From Saprospiraceae bacterium (GTDB lineage Bacteria > Bacteroidota > Bacteroidia > Chitinophagales > Saprospiraceae), in assembly GCA_023299965.1 (NCBI GenBank), contig JALZVN010000306.1:1-5161 (forward strand): DNA of 5,161 nt, in the 5' to 3' direction. Positions 1 through 5,161 of the stretch are shown here, one piece after another (positions within the stretch are counted from its first letter, which is position 1; each line of letters opens with the position of its first letter). Below the pieces are notes generated by a model, which ran no database searches, was not told the origin of the DNA, and saw only the letters and a list, made by a program, of their open reading frames with translations. Position numbers and translations under genes: made by a program.

Positions 1-150
1 CAATCTATAGGGTGATACCAGATTCCAGAACCAACTATAATATAAGCATAATTCAAAGTAAACTTTTGACGTATCGTTTTTCTTGTCGCGAAGAAGCAAA
101 GCGCCCGTAGCGCGTCGCCTGGAAGGCGAAAGAACAAAGGGTGGTAGCGG

Positions 151-184
151 TATCTAGACAATGGTTTTTCACCATGTCTAGATA
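151..184. repeat. Long near-perfect inverted repeat (hairpin)
   Basis: The left arm TATCTAGAC plus ATGGT pairs with ACCAT plus GTCTAGATA, interrupted only by one bulged A at 160, around the loop TTTTC (166-170). This gives 14 base pairs in 34 bases, the strongest local stem in the window. No T-tract follows on the plus strand (ATAGCGG comes next), so it is not a standard intrinsic terminator in that direction. It could be a helix of a structured RNA or a dyad bound by a regulator. It lies about 300 bases upstream of the operon start, which is far for an operator. Confidence 0.7.
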
Positions 185-314
185 ATAGCGGACGACCTGG
201 TGACCTGACCGAAGTTATGCGCAAGGCTGTAGTGGAGCCACGTAGTGTCATGGGCATGGTCCCAAGCCATAATCACAGACCTTAAAGAAGCAAACCTTAT
301 AAACAGAGGCAAAT

Positions 315-365
315 GCTATACCTAGCCATACAGCTAAAAATAGCAGGAGACACCTCTAAGTGTCT
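315..365. repeat. Cluster of short hairpins with alternative pairings
   Basis: Two copies of GCTA-N4-TAGC occur in tandem (315-326 and 333-344). They are followed by AGACAC (348-353) pairing with GTGTCT (360-365) across a six-base loop. The GCTA/TAGC units can also pair with each other: TGCTA (314-318) with TAGCA (341-345), and TAGC (323-326) with GCTA (333-336). Two mutually exclusive folds are therefore possible on paper. The short stems are weak and this may be fortuitous. The cluster ends about 57 bases before the proposed promoter of the operon. Confidence 0.4.
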
Positions 366-421
366 AGTTATCAGTAAGTAACAAATCAATAAAAAGTACT
401 AGAAAGTATGCTTCCAAATGT

Positions 422-453
422 TTTGTTCCGAACCTTAATAATGGCTATATTTG
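422..453 (+). promoter_or_regulatory. Bacteroidota-type promoter for the kynurenine operon
   Basis: TTTG at 422-425 matches the -33 element and TATATTTG at 446-453 matches the -7 consensus TAnnTTTG used by the Bacteroidota primary sigma factor. The 20-base spacer is in the range known for that phylum. Initiation a few bases past 453 would give a 5' leader of roughly 20-25 bases before the ATG at 484. That leaves the structured block upstream outside the mRNA started here. I saw no comparable element in the downstream intergenic gaps, which supports one main promoter for the cluster. Confidence 0.7.
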
Positions 454-472
454 GCAAATTGCTAATAAAAAT

Positions 473-478
473 AGAAGG
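473..478 (+). promoter_or_regulatory. SD-like ribosome binding site of the TDO gene
   Basis: AGAAGG lies five bases before the ATG at 484. This is good Shine-Dalgarno spacing, although Bacteroidota often do without such a motif. It supports the chosen start. The spacers in front of the HAO and ACMSD genes have no such motif and are simply A-rich. Confidence 0.5.
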
Positions 479-483
479 CACTA

Positions 484-1587
484 ATGGCGGGAAAATACTC
501 TACAATACACTATCATTCTTATTTAAAACTGGACAAAATCACGGGTGCGCAGGAGTTGCGTAGTGTAGAGGTTGGCCAACCTGCTCATGAAGAGATGCTG
601 TTCATCATCACGCATCAAGCCTATGAATTGTGGTTTAAGCAGATTATCCACGAATTGAGATCGGTTTTGAAGATGTTTGCGGACGATGATGTGGATGAAA
701 GAAATATTGGGACGGCTGTTGGTCGGCTACAACGTACAGAACAGATTATTGACTTGCTAGTCAATCAGATAGGCATCATGGAGACTATGACTCCACTTGA
801 TTTTCTAGACTTTAGAGCCTATTTGTTTCCAGCTTCTGGTTTCCAAAGTTTCCAATTCAGGATGATTGAAGCTTTACTAGGCTTGCCTGAAGTCAAGAGA
901 ATGACCTATAATAACCACCATTATGCTGCGTTTTTCCCAGAGGATCAAAAGGGTGTTTTAGAAGGTATTTATAAGGATGGAACGCTGTTTGATGCTATAC
1001 AAGATTGGTTGGAGCGTACTCCTTTTATCAAGCATGGCAATTTTGATTTCTTGAAAGAATACGATACTGCAGTGCGTGACATGATTAAAAAAGAGCAAGC
1101 GGCAATCGATGTATCGGACTATCTTACGGATCAAGAAAAAACGATGCGTAAGAAAATGCTTGGCGATACAAATACCTACTTTCAAGCAGTTCTAGATAAG
1201 GACGCACATGATAAGCTAGTGGCTGACGGAGAATTGCGTCTGTCTTATGACGCTACTGTGGCAGCTCTATTTATACAACTATATCGGGATCAACCTATTT
1301 TGCATCTTCCATTTATGTTGTTGATCAACTTGATAGACATAGATGCTAAATTGACAACTTGGCGCCACAGACATGCTCAAATGGTATTGCGCATGTTGGG
1401 CAAAAAAGTGGGCACCGGTGGTTCATCAGGACATCAATATTTGGCAGATACCGCTAAGAAACATCACATATTCACAGATTTGCACAACATATCTACCCTA
1501 CTCATACCTAGATCAAGCCTACCCGCATTGCCGGATGATTTGGTGAAGGACTTGAGTTTCTACTACAGTAATATAAATCCTGCTTAA
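484..1587 (+). CDS. kynA: Tryptophan 2,3-dioxygenase (eukaryote-length type)
   Basis: This cytosolic haem enzyme uses O2 to open the indole ring of L-tryptophan to N-formylkynurenine, the first and committed step of the kynurenine pathway. The 367-residue protein matches the TDO family end to end. Near the N-terminus FIITHQAYELWFKQ supplies the substrate-pocket Phe40, His44 and Phe51 (human Phe72, His76, Phe83). ETMTPLDFLDFRAYL gives Arg111, which binds the substrate carboxylate (human Arg144), followed by the PASGFQS loop. WRHRH gives His297 as proximal haem ligand (human His328), and GTGGSSG gives Thr311 (human Thr342). Residues of about 200-245 form a charged helical segment like the one in animal TDOs. 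Proteobacterial TDOs of about 280-300 residues are shorter. The ATG start is backed by the SD-like motif and by homology beginning at once (YHSYLKLDKITGAQELRS). It is the first gene of the operon, with the next ATG five bases after its stop. The active site appears intact. Confidence 0.96.
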   Translation: MAGKYSTIHYHSYLKLDKITGAQELRSVEVGQPAHEEMLFIITHQAYELWFKQIIHELRSVLKMFADDDVDERNIGTAVGRLQRTEQIIDLLVNQIGIMETMTPLDFLDFRAYLFPASGFQSFQFRMIEALLGLPEVKRMTYNNHHYAAFFPEDQKGVLEGIYKDGTLFDAIQDWLERTPFIKHGNFDFLKEYDTAVRDMIKKEQAAIDVSDYLTDQEKTMRKKMLGDTNTYFQAVLDKDAHDKLVADGELRLSYDATVAALFIQLYRDQPILHLPFMLLINLIDIDAKLTTWRHRHAQMVLRMLGKKVGTGGSSGHQYLADTAKKHHIFTDLHNISTLLIPRSSLPALPDDLVKDLSFYYSNINPA

Positions 1588-1592
1588 TCAAG

Positions 1593-3038
1593 ATGGAAAC
1601 GATACAAAACTATATAGGGGGTACATTTAGGGCTGCAAATAGCGGTGACACCATAGAGGTGTACAATCCTGCGAAGGGTGAAGTCTATGCAAGCGCTCCT
1701 GATTCTGATCAGTCAGATATGGAGGCGGCTATCACTGCCGCGGCGGCGGCATTTCCTGCTTGGTCTGCCTTGAGTATAGATGAACGCTCTGGCTATCTGA
1801 TGAAAATAAGTGAGCGAATCACTGCCCAGCTAGATGCTTTAGCGCTAGCAGAAAGTATTGATAACGGAAAGCCACTTTGGTTAGCTACCATGGTAGATAT
1901 CCCACGTGCCGCGTCCAACATGAAGTTCTTTGCAAATGCGATCACACAGTTTGCTAGTGAATCGCATGAAATGGTGGGCAAGGCGATTAACTACACCCTG
2001 CGTTCACCCTTGGGTGTGGTAGGCTGTATATCGCCATGGAACTTACCTTTATACCTATTCACTTGGAAGATTGCTCCAGCCCTGGCGGCGGGAAATACGG
2101 TCGTAGCCAAACCATCAGAAGTGACTCCGATGACTGCGTATCTATTGTCAAAGATTGCGGATGAAATCGGTCTTCCAGCTGGCGTATTCAATATAGTACA
2201 CGGATTGGGTCATAAGACGGCGGCGGTATTGAGTAGCCACGAAAAAGTAAAAGCAGTTAGTTTTACGGGGAGTACGCGCGTCGGTGCTGAAATCGCTCGC
2301 ACAGCAGCTCCTTTATTTAAAAAGTATTCTCTAGAGATGGGCGGTAAAAATCCAAACATCATATTTGATGATTGTGATTATCAAAAGGCGTTAAAGACGA
2401 CGATAAATTCTTCTTTTGCAAATCAGGGTCAAATCTGTCTTTGCGGTAGTAAGATATTTGTACAGCGAGGTATTTACGAGCGATTCAAGAACGATCTTGT
2501 CGCACTAGCGGAGCAACGAACTGTAGGTGATCCGCTACATGCGAAAACAAAAATGGGTGCAGTGGTTTCAAAACCACACTTTGATAAAGTACTCGGACAT
2601 ATCGAAATAGCCAAGTCCGAAGGGGGCAATATACTTTGTGGAGGTAAAGCTGTCCAACCCAAGGGATTTGAGAATGGATGGTTTATAGCGCCGACTATCA
2701 TAGAAGGGCTTGAACCGTATTGCCAAACCAACAGGGATGAGATATTTGGACCAGTAGTCAGCATCATGCCTTTCGATACAGAAGAAGAAGTAATACAACT
2801 AGCAAACGATAATGACTATGGCTTGTCAATGACTTTGTGGACGGAAAATCTGTCAAGAGCGCATCGTATGGCTGCTCAGTTAGAGGCAGGCATCTTGTGG
2901 GTCAACACCTGGCTTTTACGTGATCTGCGTACTCCATTTGGAGGCATGAAAAATAGTGGTGTAGGAAGAGAAGGAGGCTTTGATGCCTTGAAATTTTTTA
3001 CAGAGCAAAAGAATGTATGCATCGCATACGAGAAATAG
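1593..3038 (+). CDS. nbaE: 2-aminomuconate 6-semialdehyde dehydrogenase (ALDH superfamily)
   Basis: This NAD-dependent aldehyde dehydrogenase is predicted to oxidise 2-aminomuconate 6-semialdehyde, the ACMSD product, to 2-aminomuconate. The 481 residues are a full-length ALDH, close in size to human ALDH8A1 and Pseudomonas AMSDH. Visible features are SPWNLP with Asn150 for the oxyanion, VAKPSE with Lys173 for the NAD ribose, FTGST (224-228) in the Rossmann part, LEMGGKNP with general base Glu248, GQICLCGS with nucleophile Cys282, EIFGPV with Glu383, and PFGGMKNSGVGREGG (448-462). Arg105 in DIPRAASN and an arginine in WLLRDLRTPFGG (443 or 446) are candidates for the two carboxylate-binding arginines of AMSDH. 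The related 2-hydroxymuconate semialdehyde dehydrogenases look very similar, so the substrate rests largely on the neighbouring HAO and ACMSD genes. The ATG follows the TDO stop by five bases, so translation is probably coupled. Confidence 0.9.
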   Translation: METIQNYIGGTFRAANSGDTIEVYNPAKGEVYASAPDSDQSDMEAAITAAAAAFPAWSALSIDERSGYLMKISERITAQLDALALAESIDNGKPLWLATMVDIPRAASNMKFFANAITQFASESHEMVGKAINYTLRSPLGVVGCISPWNLPLYLFTWKIAPALAAGNTVVAKPSEVTPMTAYLLSKIADEIGLPAGVFNIVHGLGHKTAAVLSSHEKVKAVSFTGSTRVGAEIARTAAPLFKKYSLEMGGKNPNIIFDDCDYQKALKTTINSSFANQGQICLCGSKIFVQRGIYERFKNDLVALAEQRTVGDPLHAKTKMGAVVSKPHFDKVLGHIEIAKSEGGNILCGGKAVQPKGFENGWFIAPTIIEGLEPYCQTNRDEIFGPVVSIMPFDTEEEVIQLANDNDYGLSMTLWTENLSRAHRMAAQLEAGILWVNTWLLRDLRTPFGGMKNSGVGREGGFDALKFFTEQKNVCIAYEK

Positions 3039-3058
3039 AAAAATAGACTGCTGTCTAT
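3015..3058. repeat. Two small inverted repeats at the AMSDH/HAO gene border
   Basis: GTATGC (3015-3020) pairs with GCATAC (3024-3029) around a three-base loop inside the last codons of the dehydrogenase gene. ATAGAC (3043-3048) pairs with GTCTAT (3053-3058) around TGCT just after its stop. Neither is followed by a T-tract, so transcription termination is unlikely. They could mark an mRNA processing or 3'-end protection point in the longest gap of the operon. Six-base stems can also occur by chance. Confidence 0.35.
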
Positions 3059-3095
3059 GGATTAAGAAAATAGCAAACTATAAAAATCAAAAATT

Positions 3096-3623
3096 ATGGC
3101 TTCATCATTCACTCCGATCAATTTCAAAAAATGGATAGATGATAATCGACATCTTCTAAAACCACCCGTTGGAAACAAAGCGATATACAACGAGGACTAT
3201 ATCGTAATGGTAGTCGGTGGTCCAAACTCTAGAAAGGATTATCACCTCAATCAAACGCCTGAATTTTTCTATCAAGTAGAGGGAGATATCGTACTCAAAG
3301 TGATAGACAATGGAACGCCAAAAGATGTGCACATCAAAGAAGGCGAAGTATTCTATTTGCCACCGAATATCCCTCACTCGCCTCAGCGTGGACCAAACAC
3401 AGTGGGTCTTGTAATAGAGCAGAAGAGAGATGAAGGAATGGAAGATGGACTAGCATGGTTTTGTGAAAACTGCCACAACGAGTTGCACCAAGAGCCTTTC
3501 ATGCTCAAGAATATTGAGAAGGATATGCCCGTCTTATTTGACAACTACTATTCTGACTCAGCAAAAAGAACTTGTGATAAATGTGGAACTATAATGGAGC
3601 CACCAGCTAAAGTGAAGTCTTAA
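3096..3623 (+). CDS. nbaC: 3-hydroxyanthranilate 3,4-dioxygenase
   Basis: This non-haem Fe(II) extradiol dioxygenase of the cupin fold opens 3-hydroxyanthranilate to 2-amino-3-carboxymuconate 6-semialdehyde. At 175 residues it has the size of the bacterial single-cupin enzyme (Cupriavidus, 174), unlike the roughly 286-residue animal form. The catalytic metal ligands are His50, Glu56 (in TPEFFYQ) and His94 (in PPNIPHSPQRGP). Arg46, Arg98 and Glu108 match the substrate-binding residues. The C-terminus holds a second, rubredoxin-like iron site with two CxxC pairs: Cys123/Cys126 (CENC) and Cys160/Cys163 (CDKC). All expected residues are present, so it should be active. The start is the only ATG that leaves the family N-terminus (FTPINFKKWIDDNRHLLKPP) whole, and the spacer before it is A-rich without an SD motif. 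It lies 57 bases after the dehydrogenase and 39 before the gene for the enzyme that consumes its product. Confidence 0.97.
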   Translation: MASSFTPINFKKWIDDNRHLLKPPVGNKAIYNEDYIVMVVGGPNSRKDYHLNQTPEFFYQVEGDIVLKVIDNGTPKDVHIKEGEVFYLPPNIPHSPQRGPNTVGLVIEQKRDEGMEDGLAWFCENCHNELHQEPFMLKNIEKDMPVLFDNYYSDSAKRTCDKCGTIMEPPAKVKS

Positions 3624-3662
3624 AAATAATTTGAACTACACCAAGAAAATTAATATAACTAC

Positions 3663-4733
3663 ATGAGAATTAACGGTCATTCACACCTACTTCCATATCC
3701 CGAGCAGATTCCTGATTTTATGCGGGAAAAGGAAATCTTTTGGATAGATGAAGATAGAAAATATATGCGTCAAAAAAATTGGCAAAGACCAGTGACGGAC
3801 GCGAGTTTCTTCCTTAACGAGAAACTAGAGTGGATGGCAGATAACAATATTGATCATGCTGTTGTATTGAATCTATCGCAACTATATGGAAATGGATTGA
3901 GCTCCAAACTCATGAAGCGTGCACTGCGTTTTCAAAATGATTTTAACGCTCAGGTACAAGCAGAGCATCCTACAAAATTTACCTGCGGATTTGTCGTTCA
4001 TGCAGGTTTTGTCAATGGTGCCTTGTGGGAAATAGAACGATGTGTCAAAGAACTAAACCTCCAGGTACTCTGCCTTCCTACGCATTATCTAGCTGATAAT
4101 GGCAAGTGGAAAGGCATCTTCAATGAAGAGACAGAGCCAATCTTGGAGATGGCCAACAAGTATAAATTAGCCATTGAAATACACCCTTATGATGGAGACA
4201 AATTCATACAGCTGGAGAACACCGCTTGGCGTTTCCACTTGGTATGGATGCTGGCTCAGTGTGCTGATGCGTATCACTTTTACACCCTGAATGGCTACTT
4301 TGAAAAGTATGAAAATATCAGAGTGTGCTTTGCCCATGGTGGACAGTTGAGTCATATCAATATCGGTAGACGTACGCAAGGTTTTGATGGACGCCCTGAT
4401 CTATTCGAAGGGATGGAGCGACCTAGAAAAGCAGTAGGTCATCCTAATATTTACTTTGATACTTTGGTACACGATACGGGTTCCTTAGAGCTCATGATCA
4501 AGCGTCAAAATGGAACAGATCAGATTCTCCTAGGACTGGATGACCCCTACCCATTGGGAGAAATGAATAATGAAACCCAATCTTCATTGCCAGGTAAATT
4601 ACTAGACTTAGCTTTAGAAGAAAAAATTATAACGAAAGAACAGCATTCGCAAATATGGTATGACAATATTGTCAACTGGCTTTGTTCTGATGGGACAAGT
4701 AGCTTTTGTGATAGACTAGGATTACACAAATAG
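3663..4733 (+). CDS. nbaD: Divergent 2-amino-3-carboxymuconate 6-semialdehyde decarboxylase (ACMSD-type amidohydrolase)
   Basis: Predicted zinc-dependent decarboxylase of the amidohydrolase superfamily (TIM barrel), acting on the HAO product and diverting it from spontaneous closure to quinolinate. It has 356 residues, against about 335 in Pseudomonas and human ACMSD. The expected metal and catalytic residues are His6 and His8 (NGHSH), His174 (EIHPYDGD), His225 (CFAHGG) and Asp293 (LLGLDDPYPLGE). RQKNWQRP (36-43) resembles the active-site RENCW segment, making Arg36 the likely counterpart of human Arg47. GRRTQGFDGRPDL supplies Arg236 and Arg244, which in known ACMSDs reach the neighbouring subunit's active site. 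Unusual points are Asn4-Gly5 where Asp-Ile/Met is common before HxH, Leu-Asp-Asp instead of Thr-Asp-Tyr at the last ligand, and a poorly matching stretch at about 65-95. The function is supported by its position between the HAO and kynureninase genes. A related decarboxylase or hydrolase cannot be excluded from sequence alone. Confidence 0.86.
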   Translation: MRINGHSHLLPYPEQIPDFMREKEIFWIDEDRKYMRQKNWQRPVTDASFFLNEKLEWMADNNIDHAVVLNLSQLYGNGLSSKLMKRALRFQNDFNAQVQAEHPTKFTCGFVVHAGFVNGALWEIERCVKELNLQVLCLPTHYLADNGKWKGIFNEETEPILEMANKYKLAIEIHPYDGDKFIQLENTAWRFHLVWMLAQCADAYHFYTLNGYFEKYENIRVCFAHGGQLSHINIGRRTQGFDGRPDLFEGMERPRKAVGHPNIYFDTLVHDTGSLELMIKRQNGTDQILLGLDDPYPLGEMNNETQSSLPGKLLDLALEEKIITKEQHSQIWYDNIVNWLCSDGTSSFCDRLGLHK

Positions 4734-5161
4734 ATGGAAAGTACACTAACTTACGCTCAAGAGAGAGACGAACAAGATCCGCTTAGACAATATAGGGATA
4801 GATTTCACTTACCTGTTCAAAAAAACGGGGAACCATATATTTACTTGTGTGGCAACAGTCTTGGCTTACAACCTAAATCTACGGAAGCGTCTTTAATGCA
4901 AGAGCTAAAAGACTGGAAGAACTTAGGTGTAGAAGGACACTTTCATGCCGCCAATCCATGGATGCCTTACCATGAGTTTTTGACAGAGCATATGGCGACG
5001 ATCGTTGGGGCAAAACCCATCGAAGTGGTGGTCATGAACACGCTCAGTGTCAACCTCCATTTGCTAATGGCATCTTTCTATAGACCTACTGAAAAGCGAT
5101 ATAAAATCCTCATGGAGGTCGATGCATTTCCTTCAGACCGTTATGCGATAGAGTCCCAATT
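4734..5161 (+). CDS. kynU: Kynureninase, N-terminal part (runs off the window)
   Basis: This PLP enzyme (fold type I) cleaves 3-hydroxykynurenine to 3-hydroxyanthranilate and alanine, and kynurenine to anthranilate. Only the first 142 codons are present, out of a family length of roughly 420-465, and the frame is open to the edge. The match to animal KYNU is strong: YLCGNSLGLQPK (37-48), MNTLSVNLHLLMASF (101-115) with Leu104/Ser105 at the PLP phosphate-binding Leu-Thr of the human enzyme, TEKRYKIL, and AFPSDRYAIESQ with Phe132 (which stacks on PLP), Ser134 and Asp135 (which holds the pyridine nitrogen). The Schiff-base lysine lies beyond the window. The ATG directly follows the ACMSD stop (TAGATG), with only a weak AGGA 12 bases upstream, so translation is probably coupled by reinitiation. 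A start further upstream is not needed, because homology begins around residue 14. The preference for 3-hydroxykynurenine is inferred from the HAO and ACMSD neighbours. Confidence 0.95.
   Translation, partial: MESTLTYAQERDEQDPLRQYRDRFHLPVQKNGEPYIYLCGNSLGLQPKSTEASLMQELKDWKNLGVEGHFHAANPWMPYHEFLTEHMATIVGAKPIEVVVMNTLSVNLHLLMASFYRPTEKRYKILMEVDAFPSDRYAIESQ

Larger units (their letters stand above)
1..421. other. Gene-free upstream region with a GC-rich, hairpin-rich core (about 80-365)
   Basis: No reading frame in this stretch looks like a gene on either strand. The composition is uneven: by hand count 101-160 is about 60% GC and 181-240 about 55%, whereas 1-60 is about 32% and 361-420 about 28%. 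A GC-rich island with many short inverted repeats in an A/T-rich intergenic setting suggests a structured RNA or a remnant of one. Stems seen include 80-84/91-95, 101-104/110-113, 116-120/124-128, a long one at 151-184, GTGG/CCAC around 232-241, 315-318/323-326, 333-336/341-344 and 348-353/360-365. The 10-mer AAGAAGCAAA occurs twice (91-100 and 285-294). It does not match the hallmarks I know for tRNA, tmRNA, RNase P RNA, SRP RNA or 5S rRNA. A fragment of group II intron domain I is conceivable, but there is no domain V hairpin and no reverse transcriptase ORF here. Strand and boundaries are not determined. Confidence 0.5.

Noticed and set aside
36..41. TATAAT that could be a sigma70 -10 element for an upstream RNA
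   Set aside because: The matching -35 region is poor, and the likely phylum uses TAnnTTTG instead. A/T-rich sequence yields such hexamers by chance.
151..184. Intrinsic terminator of an upstream plus-strand gene
   Set aside because: The stem is followed by ATAGCGG with no run of T, and no coding sequence precedes it.
80..365. Group II intron 5' part
   Set aside because: Some stretches are reminiscent of domain I, but I see no reliable GUGYG start, no domain V hairpin and no reverse transcriptase. It is kept only as a hypothesis within the unidentified block.
1734..1756. GCN/GCG-rich run coding for consecutive alanines as a possible unstable repeat
   Set aside because: It is a short alanine-rich helix common in this region of aldehyde dehydrogenases, and the repeat is too short to matter.
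1793..2798. Minus-strand open frames inside the dehydrogenase gene (1793-1981, 1991-2191, 2474-2767, 2568-2798)
   Set aside because: They lie opposite a clearly conserved gene and show no recognisable protein features, so they are antisense shadows. The same holds for the frames opposite the TDO, HAO and ACMSD genes.
3624..3662. Internal promoter before the ACMSD gene (ATAATTTG)
   Set aside because: It lacks the TAnnTTTG spacing by one base and has no TTTG element at the right distance upstream.

Overview
The window carries most of a bacterial kynurenine pathway: five head-to-tail plus-strand genes that break down tryptophan to 2-aminomuconate, behind a gene-free leader of about 480 bases. 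The organism is most likely a member of the Bacteroidota, perhaps of the Saprospiraceae or Cytophagales type, though the rank below phylum is a guess. The evidence is a Bacteroidota-type promoter (TTTG, 20-base spacer, TATATTTG) in front of the first gene, A/T-rich spacers mostly without Shine-Dalgarno motifs, moderate GC, and enzymes that read closer to animal than to proteobacterial versions in the TDO, AMSDH and kynureninase.

Layout: 1-483 has no convincing ORF. It contains a GC-rich, hairpin-rich block (about 80-365) that looks like a structured RNA or the remnant of one, and whose identity I cannot assign. A promoter at 422-453 and an SD-like AGAAGG at 473-478 lead into tryptophan 2,3-dioxygenase (484-1587). 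Next come 2-aminomuconate semialdehyde dehydrogenase (1593-3038), 3-hydroxyanthranilate 3,4-dioxygenase (3096-3623), an ACMS-decarboxylase-type amidohydrolase (3663-4733) and kynureninase (4734 to the window edge, truncated). Gene gaps are 5, 57, 39 and 0 bases, which fits one operon.

How the genes work together: TDO opens the indole ring of L-tryptophan to N-formylkynurenine. After deformylation and 3-hydroxylation, both by genes not in this window, kynureninase releases alanine and 3-hydroxyanthranilate. The HAO opens that ring to the unstable aminocarboxymuconate semialdehyde (ACMS). ACMSD decarboxylates ACMS before it cyclises to quinolinate, and the dehydrogenase oxidises the product to 2-aminomuconate. 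ACMSD together with AMSDH points to catabolism for carbon, nitrogen and energy rather than NAD synthesis. The order is not the pathway order. The kynurenine monooxygenase, formamidase and aminomuconate deaminase are probably downstream or elsewhere.

No new system is proven. The least explained item is the structured block upstream of the operon, and the most divergent enzyme is the ACMSD.
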